From assembly GCF_040054535.1 (NCBI RefSeq), contig NC_090782.1, positions 15,045,501-15,109,500 of the forward strand: a stretch of 64,000 nt of DNA, in the 5' to 3' direction. This document shows, piece after piece, positions 31,546 through 52,980 of the stretch. The notes beneath the pieces were generated by a model. It was not told where the DNA came from. It did not search any database and saw nothing but the letters and a program-made list of their open reading frames with translations. A program made the translations under genes and the position numbers. The number at the start of each line of letters is the position of its first letter. Position 1 is the first letter of the stretch. This DNA is from Antennarius striatus (taxonomy: Eukaryota > Chordata > Actinopteri > Lophiiformes > Antennariidae).

Positions 31546-33783
31546 GGCACGCTTTTTCCTCCATTACACCCCACTTGTTAAAGTCAGTTTGATGATTTAC
31601 TGCATCTCTCTGTTAATCATTCTTCTGTGCAGAATACCATGTGGTGCCGTCCTACAGCCCTTCCCCTTCTGGGGAGGGGCAAATTGAGTTTAGGAGGTTG
31701 GAGTGGGAGAGATGAGTATCTCAGCTGCTGTGAGAAAGTCTTAGAGCAAGGAGCAGTGAGGTGGTGCTTAGTGTTACCAGACTGCTGCACAACTTAATGG
31801 TGGACTTTATTCCCAGGGTGCGTGTGAAATGTTTACAATCTCGCCCTCTTCCTGTGACTATTGTTTGTGTTATCATCATTAAATCTTAAAAGTAAAAGTG
31901 AAAGATGCCTTTGATGGAGTAGGAACAACAGTCAACTCAGTGCTTGAAAGAACTTCTATAATGGTAAGACAAATTTGACTAACTAAAAGCATTTATATAT
32001 ACAGTATTTATATATACGGTATATAAATATAATAGAATGAAGAAATATTCTGGAACATTATGTATATAGCGGTTTTTGTAATTTAAAAGTTACCATAGTG
32101 AACCTGAATAGAAGGAAATACCATACCATAGTTCTTATGTATCATCCCAAGTGTATTTCAAGTTACACAATGTTACTTGAAAGAATTAATATTTTAGACT
32201 TATAGCAGTTTTGGGGGAGAAAGCTGTAGTGACTACATCAATGCTGACAAGTTAATATTTGGCCACAAAGTACAGTAATGAAAAGGAATTAGTTCAACAT
32301 TTTAATAAGTAATGAAACTATCCAACTCCAGGCTGCATTTACCGGTGATAATGATATTTATTGATTCCATATATGGTTGAGAGTTTGTCTGTTACACTTT
32401 TAGGATAGCTTAATGCTAGAAAGGCTTTATTGGCTGTGTAATTCCTAAAGAATTTGGCTTGTGTCACTGGTGCAGAGAGACAGATTCCATTCACATGTTG
32501 TTTTTATTTGTAAACCCCTTATAGATTTGTAGGATTCGTGTGTATTAGTACATCTTGTCTTGAGAATGCGATGCACATTAACATTTTATATTATAGAATG
32601 TTATGAACAAATTGTATAAAGAAGTTTGCAACATGAAAATGGAAACTATTCATGGGATTCAGCTGGAATAAGTTAAGTATTGGATGGGCAGAAGGATTCT
32701 GGACCTTTCACAAGGTTTTCATTCCATGCACTTACATTTCAAGCACTTAAAAGTGCAGTTTAATGGATGGGGTCTTATGGAACAGGCCTGTTCACTGTCT
32801 GAAAATTTCCACACATTCATCATTATCCTTATGATGTATTTGTACCTCGTGATTACGTTTCTGTGCTAATAGTCTGAATAGCAAACCACTGGACTGCCTT
32901 GGTGAACCAGTTATGCATATGACTTATTGATTTTTGGTACTAAAGGGCACTGGCTAATGGTACACTAAAGAGGTCTTCATGGACATGCAACATTGGCGCC
33001 AACCTTATTCTGTTTCATGCTATCAGGTCCTAAGTCATGGAAGTACTGTACTGTAGTGTACTTGACAGAAATGCTGAAAACAACTTTCCTAAGCCACATT
33101 TAGAAACCCACATCAAATGTCAAAGGTGTTGTTGTTTTTTTACTTTAAGGCAAGTCTCTTGTAATTTCAGCATTAATCTGTGTGTTACATGCAATTTGCA
33201 TTTCACTTGGATTGTGATATATGTTGAAGAAGACCAAGCTGGAAAATAATGGAATACATTGTTCCCTTCTGTTTGTTCGAAGTGTCTCACTTTGAAGATC
33301 TGAAAAGGTTATGTGTTATAGATCTAGTTACTAAACACATTCATGTCTCATAGCAGATCTTTGTATTTTGTGTAATTCCACATATACACTCACAATTGCA
33401 TGATAGACTGCCACATAAATATTCAGCAAAACCGCAATTAATCATTTTTCATGTTTGATTTGACTTATTATTCATCATAAATTCTACATTCACTTCGTTT
33501 GAAGTTGGCTTCACACTGTTTGATAATGACGGGTAGTATCAGTAGGGTCCGACCATTAGCGAACACATCACAGCCCGATTAATACAATGTGCACTCATTT
33601 CCTCTGGTTTCTCTTAGGCTCTTTACCAGTTTCGCTGGCTGCATTTCCTGCCAAGATATGCCTCCACCATCTATTTTTGTCACTGTTTCACTCTCTTCAT
33701 CTACGGGTCATGCTGACACCGTCTGCATGAGTTTAGTGTACGTTTTGCAATACACTCAGGGGTGGCAGTAGCTTATTCCACTA

Positions 33784-33793
33784 TTATTATTAT

Positions 33794-33829
<36 letters not shown>
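33784..33829. repeat. (AAT)n microsatellite
   Basis: ATT units followed by their complement AAT units, so the array can fold on itself. Confidence 0.85.
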
Positions 33830-33831
<2 letters not shown>

Positions 33832-34234
33832 TTACAATGTGTCAAAATGAGGAAAGTTTGCTTTGATATTACTTTTATATAGTAGGTATTACAGTCACTT
33901 TTTGGTCTTAGCAAAGATGTGTGAAATTAACCAAAATCTTACACTATGTTGTAAGCACTTTCCATTGCTCTTCTTCAGAAAACACAGCGGTGTGGGCTCA
34001 GCTGTCTGAAAGCATTTTATGGTGGGCTACATTAATGCTACCTCTTTCATCTCTGACTGCTTCCATTAAATGGTCAGTGCACTCAAATGTCTAAACCCCG
34101 TCTGTCCTTGATATGTGCCCATACGCTCTTTATGGGGTTTACATGGGGTTGTCAGGTCAATCCACTACAACACATTTGTATGTTGGTTGGTCACCTTCAT
34201 ATTTGTAACTTATACTATGAAGTGTCTCTGTTTT

Positions 34235-34610
34235 GGGGCGGCAGTAGCTCAGTGGGTAGAGCAGGTCGTCCAATGATCTAAGATCGGCGGTTCGATTCCC
34301 GCTTCCGACCATTCAGTCTTGGAGTGTGAGCTGGAAGTGGGAGGTGCCAGATCACCTCCCGAGCACCGCAAAGGTGCCCTTGAGCAAGGCACCGTCCCCT
34401 TCACAAGCTGCTCATTTGGGGCGGTCCAAAGATGGGGCTGCCCGCCACTCAGCCTCCCTGTATATACTGCATGCCTACAGGCCCCATGTGTGTGTGAATG
34501 GTTGTTTTAAAAGCCTGTACAAAATAACATATACGTATGCATGATTATTAACAATGAGTGAAAACAAAATAATTTCCCTCCGGGGATCAATAAAGTGTAC
34601 TTCTTCTTCT
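34235..34610 (+). mobile_element. Full-length tRNA-derived SINE, family A
   Basis: The head GCAGTAGCTCAGTGGGTAGA is an A-box-type tRNA sequence and GGTTCGATTCC (34289-34299) a B box, together a pol III promoter. A body of about 230 bases follows and a LINE-type tail AATTTCCCTCCGGGGATCAA then TAAAGTG and a CTT repeat. It is not a functional tRNA: the anticodon arm is not maintained and the sequence continues 300 bases. Other copies are at 1072-1240, 36766-37010 and 47205-47527. Confidence 0.85.
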
Positions 34611-34694
34611 ATGTCTTGTTTTGTTTTTTTCTGCTGATGATAGGATACTATAGGATAAGCCCAGTTTCAGATAACTGTAAAAAGAATAGGTATA

Positions 34695-35048
34695 CAGTGC
34701 ACCCTCACGCATTCGCGCATCAAAGATTGCGACTCCACCTCATTGCAGATTTTTAGTAGGCAGTCACTTGATACAGTACACGCATTCTATTGGCTGACGG
34801 CATCCGGAAGTGCGCTCGGTTCCATCAGTCTCGGACTTTCGTGAGACACAAAAGTGCTTAAAACAGTCTCTAAGAGTGTGGAAAAAGGAGATACAGATAG
34901 AAAGTGGTTTCATATGAGTATGGGGAGGATTCATAAACTTTTAAATTACCGTAAATAATAAGATAAATAGATTGTGATCTCGATCGCTGATTCCTCAATC
35001 GCGTGTGGTTCCTGGAACGCATTAACCGCGAAGAACAAGGACGCACTG
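34695..35048. mobile_element. pogo/Tigger-like MITE next to tbxa2r
   Basis: Starts CAGTGCACCCTCACGCATTC and ends GAACAAGGACGCACTG, inverted termini, flanked by TA (34693-34694 and 35049-35050), the Tc1/mariner/pogo target. CGCG-containing subterminal motifs (ATTCGCGC; AACCGCGAAG) fit Tigger-like ends. At 354 bp it has no open frame. It ends about 150 bases before the tbxa2r coding exon acceptor. Confidence 0.65.
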
Positions 35049-35261
35049 TATACAGAAATGAGTAGATGAATAGAAACCTGTTTTCAATAACACTGGTTTT
35101 TCAATGAATTGTCGTTTAAGTTTTACTTATTGCAAAATAAACTTCTTGTTATAGAGAATTGGTTGTAATTGAACTTCTCTCTTTTTGTTTTCAAGGAGAG
35201 TTCTGTTGGCTTTCCATCACAGACTCACCTGAAAGAAACAACGGCACTCCAGCTGACCACC

Positions 35262-36056
35262 ATGAACGACTCAGTCCTGCCGCTCAACAATACCCCACTA
35301 TGTTACTCCATCAACAGTCCCCCATTCAAGTACCAACCCACCATTGCATCGGCTTACTTCTCATGTATTTTGAGTGGTTTGGGCCTCACCTCAAATCTCT
35401 TTGCCTTCATAGCTCTGCTTAAATCCTTCCGGCGGACACATAGCAAATCCCGGTCCTTCTTTCTGATCTTTCTTGGTGGCCTGGTCCTCACTGACTTCAT
35501 GGGTCTTCTGGTCACAGGCTCCATTGTTGTCTCTTTCCATGTTACACACTTTAATTGGCGCCAGTTAGATCCATACTGCCACTTCTGCAACTTTATGGGC
35601 ATGTCAATGGTCTTCTATGGACTATGCCCCCTGCTCCTTGGTGCAGCCATGGCTGTCGAGCGCTTCATTGGCATTAATCGACCATTTGCACGCTCCAGTA
35701 GCATCTCTAAGGGCCGGACTGTCTCTATGGTGCTGATAGTGTGGTTGGTTGCAGGCTCCATAGCTTTGCTGCCCCTAACAGGTATTGGGAGCTACCACAT
35801 GCAGATGCCCGGCTCTTGGTGTTTTTTCAACATCAGCTCTGAGGGAAATGACCTGGCATTCTCCCTCCTGTTCTCCTTGGTGGGTTTGATGTGCATCGCT
35901 GTGTCATTTTTGCTGAACACAGTGAGTGTTGTAACCCTGATCAAGGTGTGCTGCGGAGAGGATAGGGCACAGCGCCGTCGTGATCATGAAGTGGAGATGA
36001 TGGTCCAGCTCATACTCATCATGGTCATTGCTTCTATCTGCTGGTGCCCACTCCTG
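35262..36056 (+). CDS. tbxa2r: tbxa2r exon for TM1-TM6
   Basis: 795 bases, ending CTG before GTGAGT in phase 0. Rough helix spans: TM1 28-54, TM2 66-92, TM3 106-130, TM4 155-175, TM5 198-227, TM6 246-265. The third cytoplasmic loop CCGEDRAQRRRDHEVEMM fits the TP-receptor EVEMM motif. Without splicing the frame runs 44 codons into the intron and stops at 36186-36188. Confidence 0.93.
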
Positions 36057-39000
36057 GTGAGTTTGTCCATTTCCAATCAAATAGTGTGGATATCTATGTC
36101 TTTATGTCTGGTTTTAAAGATGATGGTGAAGTTGCAATACACTTGTGAAATTTGCTGTCAAAATATTCAAAATAAAAATTTGATTTGAGAAGATAAAGAC
36201 AACACCACATAATTGATGGTCTCAACTATGTTCAGAAAGCAAGAAAATCCACAAATTAACTTTGACAAGCTGTGAAGTGAAACCAATTTTAGGTGACTAC
36301 TACATGAGGCTCACTTAGAAAAGGTTATGGGTTTGCAAAGCTATTATCAAAGGGTGACGACTTTGAGGAATCTCAAGTATAAAACATATTTACAATTCTG
36401 TCATAGTTTATAGTTTGCTACATAACTCCATATGTCTGCTTCAGTATGTATTTCTAATGCCGAAAGTCATTAAAAAACCTGCTGAATGACAAGGTGTATC
36501 CAAACTTTTTACTGGTACAATAAACACAATGATAAATTATAAAAAATTATAATAATCATGAAAAATATAATTTAAAAAATAATGTAGATTAACTATGATA
36601 ACTATTTTATTATAACATATTAATTAAATATACTGTATGCTAGGAATTGAAAAGCCTTTTTTGTAAGATTGTTCATTAGAACAATAGTCTAGGTCTGTCT
36701 CCATAGTCTAGGTCTGTTGTGTCAAATGCTGGTGCATTTAAAGGAATAAACAGAATAGAAATGCTGGGGGAAGCATTAGCTTAGTCCACTGGGTCTTGGG
36801 CTGGGGACCAGATGTGGCCAGCTCAAGGCCCACACTGCTGAGCACTGCTGAGGAGCCCTTGAGCAGGGCACTGACCCTTTACGAGTTGCTCATTTGGCCG
36901 CTTCACAGGGGGCGCTCTACCTCCCTGCATACCTACAGGTCCCTTGTGTGTGTGTTTTCGGTTCTGTACCCCATACGTGCATACATGTAATGTACTGACA
37001 AGAGTAAAAAAGCAAATATAACAAATATAAAATTTGATTATTATTATGACTATAAACAACATCTACAAATGTCTTAACTCACCAAAACATATTACCTACA
37101 AGGCAGTTGATGCAAAGTTAAAAGCATTCATTATCACAATACTGTAAATGGTCTGAAGAACCTTAACCCAGACACTGTCTGCATAGTTTCTATTGTCAGC
37201 ATGACCCATCAACTGTTTGAAGCATAATGAGGTCCTTTCATCTGCCGCTTTTGTACATGGTTCATTTCCCCTGAGCAATTCTTCTTCCTAAGTGGTTTAT
37301 GTGATATGAAAGTCTTACCCTGGATCAGAGAGCTGCTTGGTACCTGACATCTAACTGCTAGCACATGGATAAAAGCAGCCCTTTCAAAGTCCTTTTATTT
37401 TTAATCACAGGTTGGATTTTATTATTGTTTCTGCTGCATTAACAGTGCACTCAACAACGAAAGAATTCATACCATGAATCTGCTTGCGCACATGTTTGAC
37501 TGACGGGTCACTTGCTTCTGTTGCTTCATTACATCTATTTTCCACAAGTTACTAGTTGCTAAGAACTTAGCCATTACTGTCTCAATGGAAATGATATTTG
37601 GACCAATAGGACTAGCTGCAAAAGTACAATGATAATTTGAATGAATCTCCAAAATCAGCCAAACAATGGAGATGCTGGAGGATTCACATAAAGATGTTGT
37701 TGTTGTTGTTGTTGTTGTTTTACAATGAAATCAAAATAATTATTTGCTCTGAGTGAGATGGTGAACCTTTTTAATAACATGAATCACGATCTTTAAGCAC
37801 AAAATAATACCATAAATAAAATCATAAAGTTTTACTGCTTTGTTCACATAATGATACAATATTATCTGGCTTTCCATTCTGCATGCATTAAGGATCAGAG
37901 AAATGACTAAAAGGACCAAAGTCACTTGAATGGAGAACATATTTTTCTGCACCTCGCACAGATATATATTCTGATGACTGGGGTGATTGCTGATCCTGTA
38001 AGAGATGAAAAAATTTTGTTCTACATACGAATGGCCACCTGCAATCAGATATTTGACCCCTGGATATACACCATGTGTCAAGTGTCCTGCCTGAGGCGAG
38101 TAAAAAGTAAAGCACATCTGAAAGGCATTGTAATATTTATAAAAAGTTTTCCCACTGTTAACCTTCGTCATCTTCTTATGCTTCAACATGTCCTAAATAT
38201 CTGGCATCTACATTTGTGGCTGAACTCATTTGTGTGTCACAGTTTATGCCATACAGCTACCCATTGGCCCAAATTTGAAGAAACGCTTGATCATGCAGGC
38301 ATCGTCCCAACATGGTTTTCCAGATGCTTTGTATGAGTCATTCCATTCTCCCTGTTAATAAACACTTCAATTCCAAAGTTTCATCCTTTTGTCATGTTTG
38401 TTTATTTCACTTGTGCACGCTGTCATTTCCTGATAGCTAACTCCCTGCATGTTGTGGTTAATCCTACTCAAGAATTTCTTTGAAGAAGATCGACGGAAAT
38501 CCTTACAGATAAGAAGTAAACTGAGTTTATACTCAGTATTTAGAATACTTACGAAAACACAATGTACTTTAGAAACCAGGAGCTTGAAGTAGCTTTATTT
38601 CCCAACAAGAACATTGATTGTACTTCCTGAGAATAAGAAGCTAACGGTGTAGCAGCAGCCTGGTCAGTGTTGATTGGCATTTGCATTATTAACCAGGTTA
38701 TTTATTTTTCCTTTCATTCCTTATTTCTTATCCTGTCTTTCTCTCTATTTTCAACTATAATCTGCTGTTTTCTGCTGCCTGCCTCTCACACCTTCTTCCA
38801 TCTGTTCTCTGTCTCATCTTTCCTTCATCCTTCCTTCTTTCTCTACTACTTTCTCACATCTACCAGGTTTTTACTGCACAAACTGTGCTGTCCGGAGTTC
38901 CTCTCCAGATCAGATCCCTACTGCTATGGATCCGGTTCGCCACCTGTAACCAGATCCTGGATCCATGGGTATACATCCTGTTTCGCAGGGCAGTCCTTAA

Positions 39001-39190
39001 AAGAATCTACCCTCGGTTCGACTGGTCTCGGGGCTCCATCATGACCTTGTACCCATCTTTAAGCAACACCATCCGTAGGTTCACTCGTTCTTCTTTTGGG
39101 AGTGCCCTGAGCTCCGATGTAATAGAAGAAACATCTAAATCAACAATAATGGACACGTCTTCAGTGAAGCAATCCCCTCGTCCTTTGTGA
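35262..39190 (+). CDS. tbxa2r: Thromboxane A2 receptor (prostanoid GPCR)
   Basis: Seven-helix plasma-membrane receptor for thromboxane A2, coupled mainly to Gq and G12/13 in the family. Main form joins 35262-36056 (265 codons, TM1-TM6) to 38867-39190 (107 residues, TM7, tail, TGA): 372 aa against 343 for human alpha. ATG sits in ACCACCATGA; acceptor at 35194-35195 with a 66-base 5'UTR before it. N-glycosylation sequons at N2, N9 and N190; C106 and C187 form the conserved extracellular disulphide; ERF (133-135) replaces DRY as in TP receptors. The prostanoid loop-2 motif GSYHMQMPGSWC is at 176-187. TM7 has Arg288, which binds the prostanoid carboxylate in the family, and DPWVY. The intron after CPLL matches the mammalian intron before FIAQTVL. 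A second terminal exon lies in the intron (see 37962-38336). Convergent with gipc3. Confidence 0.92.
36766..37010 (+). mobile_element. tRNA-SINE family A, decayed copy
   Basis: The head GCATTAGCTTAGTCCACTGG and the body GAGCCCTTGAGCAGGGCACTG, then GAGTTGCTCATTTGG and CCTACAGGTCCCTTGTGTG align with the SINE at 34235-34610. The CCGGGGATCAATAAAG tail is lost. Confidence 0.65.
37962..38336 (+). CDS. tbxa2r: Candidate alternative tbxa2r terminal exon (second TM7 and tail)
   Basis: Phase-0 exon of 124 codons plus TGA after acceptor TTTTTCTGCACCTCGCACAG. Its residues 22-36 IRMATCNQIFDPWIY align with IRFATCNQILDPWVY of the downstream exon at 12 of 15 positions, with the key Arg at exon residue 23 and DPW at 32-34 in both, so the distance from splice site to TM7 is identical. 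The rest differs: upstream is ILMTGVIADPVRDEK, downstream MCQVSCLRRVKSKAH and a tail rich in His, Leu and Cys. AATAAA lies at 38357-38362, 20 bases after the stop. Spliced to 36056 it would give a 389-residue receptor. It may be a true alternative last exon or the remnant of a tandemly duplicated prostanoid receptor. Confidence 0.55.
   Translation: MYILMTGVIADPVRDEKILFYIRMATCNQIFDPWIYTMCQVSCLRRVKSKAHLKGIVIFIKSFPTVNLRHLLMLQHVLNIWHLHLWLNSFVCHSLCHTATHWPKFEETLDHAGIVPTWFSRCFV
38357..38362 (+). promoter_or_regulatory. Polyadenylation signal for alternative tbxa2r exon
   Basis: Canonical AATAAA 20 bases after the stop codon of the candidate exon at 37962-38336, with T-rich sequence (TTTCATCCTTTTGTC) downstream. 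Confidence 0.45.
38867..39190 (+). CDS. tbxa2r: tbxa2r terminal exon (TM7, helix 8, C-tail)
   Basis: Acceptor is a long CT-rich tract ending CACATCTACCAG. Reads VFTAQTVLSGVPLQ, IRFATCNQILDPWVYILFRR, then a Ser/Thr-rich tail SSFGSALSSDVIEETSKS to SVKQSPRPL. FTAQTVL and LDPWVYILFRRAVL match mammalian TBXA2R. Tail Ser/Thr clusters are potential GRK sites. A possible ATTAAA signal is at 39334-39339. Confidence 0.92.
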   Translation, partial: VFTAQTVLSGVPLQIRSLLLWIRFATCNQILDPWVYILFRRAVLKRIYPRFDWSRGSIMTLYPSLSNTIRRFTRSSFGSALSSDVIEETSKSTIMDTSSVKQSPRPL

Positions 39191-39539
39191 ACAGTTGTAT
39201 TTAAGTTATTGTAGTTGATACTGGGGCTAAACTATATGTTTGAGTGTGTTTTTGGACTAGATGAAGCCAAGCTGCACCAAGGTTCAATTGTAATTTTATT
39301 CCATTGAAATGCTTAGCACTATTAGAAATGTTAATTAAATTTTAAGTATAATTTTAAGTATAAAGAGTGGCTGATTAGCTGAGTGATTAAATCTGAGATC
39401 TAATGGTAAATGATTCAAAATTTAACTATTTGGAGGTTCATTCAACCTTTATTCATATAAAGTGGCCCAATCAAGGCAGTGTCTGTCATTTTTATGAGTT
39501 CTCAGTCTAAATAAGAATGGAATAGAAACAGAGAAATAT

Positions 39540-39705
39540 ACAGTGAGGAGCATAAGTACTTACATCCCTCTTCCTATTTTCTGCCACTTAGTAAATAGGG
39601 AGAGGCCTGAAATGTTCATCATAGACGAATTTCAACTGTTAGAGACTTTTTTTTTAAATCTGGAAATCACATCGAATGATTTTTCAGTGATACAGTATGT
39701 ACTGT
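39540..39705 (+). mobile_element. Tc1-like terminal inverted repeat fragment
   Basis: Starts at TA then CAGTGAGGAGCATAAGTA, followed by GCCACTTAGTAAATAGG and GCCTGAAATGTTCATCATAG, then CTGGAAATCACATCGAATGA. This is the long terminal repeat of a fish Tc1-like transposon I recognise from its general sequence. The transposase and opposite end are missing. Confidence 0.65.
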
Positions 39706-41938
39706 ACTGGGTTGTAAATACACTAAAAAACACTGTATACATGCTTCCAAACTGTACAGAGCCTCTAGAGGGACAGTGGTAATTTTTATAAGCTCCTGGT
39801 GTGAACCAAATGTTCTTGTGTGGACAAGAAAGTCTCCAATGCTTACAAGAAACTGGGTCATGAACAAGAGACTATTTCCTATGTACAGAGGGCCCTTCCT
39901 GTGCACATGGAAAATGTTCTTGTGAGAAATATAGTATGTCAACCGAATTTCTTTCAGTGTGGAAACACTGAATGATAGCATTCTGTACATTTTATATTTG
40001 AAGTAAAGAAACTGTGGATACTAAAATTCTCCCGTGAGCATCAGAAAATTCCTTACGTGCAGGTAACCTGTACAGATTTTTTTTTTTTTGCCATGTGCCT
40101 GGGAAATTACAAACAGCAGCAAAACATATTCAAATTATGTTTTAAATACATGCATATGACTCAACCTGATTTGTCAGAAGAAAGAGAATGTCACTATCTT
40201 AACAAGTTTACGTGTTAATATTGTTTCAGATGAGTATAAGAATTTAGTCAGGAGCAGAACTTTTCTTTTACGAACTTTATAAATGTGATTAAAGAATTAA
40301 ATAGCCATAGCAGCCCATTTATTTTAGATGCACTGCAACCAAATGAAAAGTCATCATATTTTCAGAAATATTATGGAAACTGCAATATGACAGTAGTGGA
40401 AATTAGAAGTAAAATGTTATAATATACATTCTATACTGATGTAATGATCTGAGAAGGTTGTAACTGACTGAAAAAGTTGTTTTACTTTCAGTTATATGAA
40501 TAGATGCAATCCTAATAGGACTATTTTACTTGGTATTGTTCTGTTGCCACTTTGATCATTTGTCATCATGTCAGCAGTGTATTATTGGTCTCTTGTTTTT
40601 AAAAAAAATTTTTTTTGAAATCCAACTATTGATAAGTAATTCTGGGATTGATACAATTAAGGCATAATGAAAAAAATCTTTAATGCTGCATGAACTAAAA
40701 TATATATACAGTATAATTCCAGAATTTCGTATGCATGTGTAAGGGTAAATAAGTAAATGAATAAAAGAGTATTGAGTGAAATGACTATTAAAGCATGTTT
40801 TGGTCGGTAGTCTTTTAATCAAGTGAGCAAAATGGAAATGAAATTGCACTGAGAAAATTTCCACCTGGAGAAAAAAATCGTATCTATAATTCAATTATTT
40901 CTGAAACCCAGCATTACTCTGGAGCCATAATACAATTTGAATAATTGTCTTTTAGGGCAATGTTGAAATGAAAAGTTAAACTGAAAATGCTAACCATCAA
41001 AGAATCTTATAGGTTCATTTCCTTCCTCTTTTTATGAGTCTTGATCCAGTTTCAAGCAGCACTGCAATTATTTCTTCTCTGCACTGCCACTCAGAGGTAT
41101 ATACAGTATAAGAATATTGAATGTGGAGGGTTGGTGACGTAGTTATTGGATAATTATTTAATCTGATAAAATGTCACTTGTAACATTTTTTGCAGCAATC
41201 AGTACAATATAAATGCTGAATGTGTTTGATCCAAAATGGCATAAAAATTAAGAAACTAGTCAAATAAACAGTACTTCTATTTAACACACACATACTTCAC
41301 AAATCTGACCTCAGTCCTTGAACTTACAGTTTAAACATGTAAAACACGGCAGTGTGAAAATAAACCATGAGCATAAGACAAATGCTGTTGTAGCAGAAGC
41401 AGTGTACAGTATTTGGAATAATGGCATTTTTAACTTGACAGGTACAGTATGAAAATTGACTTCATACACCATTCACATTGCAGAAAATCCACATCGTCAA
41501 AGTCCAACATGTAGTTTGATGCTTCATCAAATTCTCAATAAATATTTTCAGATGCGAAGACAGAAAAAGACAGGGTAGCACAGTGAAACTGCAGTGATGC
41601 GGAAGATACACATCGGGTATATATACATTCTATATTGGAAACAACATCCAAACCATGTCCACAGGAATAAGAGGGTTTAAAATACACTGGGGCCATGTCT
41701 TGTTCTGGAGAAGGTAAATACATGTTATATACTGTACATATAGTAAGAATCATTTTGTAACTTGAGAAAAATGCTTGTAAATGGAATGTTTGTTTAAGCT
41801 ACTGCTAGAGTGCTGTCTAATCTTAGGGTGACCTTAAAATGTGTGTTTGGTCCTTTCCTGTTTTTCACAGTGAGTTCTTATCAAAGGAAAAAGGCTTTAC
41901 TAGATCATATCAAACTTCGGCTTGTTAATTTCTGTTAT

Positions 41939-41944
41939 TTTATT
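41939..41944 (-). promoter_or_regulatory. Candidate gipc3 polyadenylation signal
   Basis: AATAAA on the minus strand, 261 bases beyond the stop; no other evidence. Confidence 0.3.
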
Positions 41945-42204
41945 AATGTTATATTTCCTGATGATTCTGCGACTGATGAGAGCCTTGAAACATTTTGTGT
42001 CTTTTTAACCTGTATTATAATATGACCAAGTGTGTATTTTAGAGAACCAGCCAATTTTGTCATCATTGCCCACCAAGCTTAGCAATATCATCAGTAAGGT
42101 TCAATTTTAATCTTTGATTTTAACAGATTTGTTTAAAGCCACATTCATCATGGTTTGAAAGGATGACGTTACCAACGCTTATGCGTTCCTGGTGTTTTAA
42201 ATGT

Positions 42205-51943
<9,739 letters not shown>

Positions 51944-52751
51944 CAGGCCGCTGTTTTGATATGGTTCTCGTCTGGCAGCCGTTTTAGTGTACTGTTCTGT
52001 TGAAGGCAGAAATTTGGTGAAACCCCCCCCCCCCTACTTAGCTGACCATCGACCCAACCAACCAAGAGCTTTGGAGTGTATATGAATTAATGATGAATGT
52101 ATCCAGGTAACAGTAGCTGAAAGAGGCCAACCAGACTCTGTCGGGTAGAAACCCAACACCCTTTGGGTTGAGGATTGAATGTTACACCTGAGCCATTGGC
52201 AGCTCAACTATAGGGAATGCAAACAACAGACCAGGTAAAGGTTTCTTTATGCACACACGCTAGTGTGTGAGACTCTAATCCCTCACATCAGTCTGGCTGC
52301 ATGTCATGAGCCACTCAGTCCTACATATGTGAATATACCTCCGACGTGTGAAAACTACAGCATGTCTTCAAAATGTTGTCCCAAAGAAGGATGATCAGAG
52401 ATGGCCAGAATGTCTCAGTGTTTCAAGTAAGATGATATTATCAGGTAGAGTAATGTTCCTCCCCCCACCCTCATTGAATGAAACTGTTGGTAGAAAAATC
52501 CTTGGTGGTGCACTGACCTTTCTGACCCCATGGACAGCCCAGATAGAGAAGATGACAGTAAAAGCAAGTAAACATATGCTCAATTGACAAAGTAATCAAT
52601 GATTCTTATGCTGGGGACATTTTTAAATATTAGTTTTGACCTTTTTTTTACCCAAACATGACATAACATGGAACCCTTAACATATTTAAGAATAGAAGAT
52701 GTTGAACTGTTGAATGCAGGACTTAAAGCAATTGTAAACATCCATTTTAGA

Positions 52752-52837
52752 CAGACAGACAGACGGACGGACGGACGGACGGACGGACGGACGGACGGAC
52801 GGACGGACGGACGGACGGACGGACGGACGGACGGACG

Positions 52838-52898
<61 letters not shown>
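52752..52898. repeat. (AGAC)n/(GGAC)n tetranucleotide array
   Basis: AGAC units, then a long GGAC block, then AGAC units again; reads as TGTC/CCGT from the other strand. It abuts an inverted retroposon tail. Confidence 0.95.
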
Positions 52899-52899
<1 letters not shown>

Positions 52900-52980
52900 T
52901 ACTTTAATAATCCCGGATGAAATTGCACAAATAATCCCGGAGGAAATTGCACAAATAATCCCGGAGGAAATTGCACATGG
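52899..52980 (-). mobile_element. Retroposon 3' tail with 24-bp tandem units
   Basis: The minus strand ends CCGGGATTATTAAAGTATCT then runs into (GTCT)n, the same tail type as at 54250-54290. A 24-base unit AATCCCGGAGGAAATTGCAC plus AAAT is present three times (52909 onward). Confidence 0.65.

Larger units (their letters stand above)
36057..38866. other. tbxa2r intron region
   Basis: Contains a decayed family-A SINE (36766-37010), a (TTG)n tract at about 37696-37720 and the alternative terminal exon. Otherwise AT-rich with no signal. Confidence 0.55.
39191..42204. other. Convergent spacer between tbxa2r and gipc3
   Basis: About 3 kb holding both 3'UTRs and one Tc1-like end. On the minus strand AATAAA at 41944-41939, 261 bases past the gipc3 stop, is a candidate gipc3 polyadenylation signal. 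No other gene signal. Confidence 0.5.

Noticed and set aside
34235..34310. Apparent tRNA gene (A and B boxes)
   Set aside because: The sequence continues into a SINE body and LINE-type tail, and homologous copies occur at three other places; the cloverleaf is not maintained.
52909..52980. Possible CRISPR-like array
   Set aside because: Adjacent 24-base tandem units without spacers, in a vertebrate retroposon tail.
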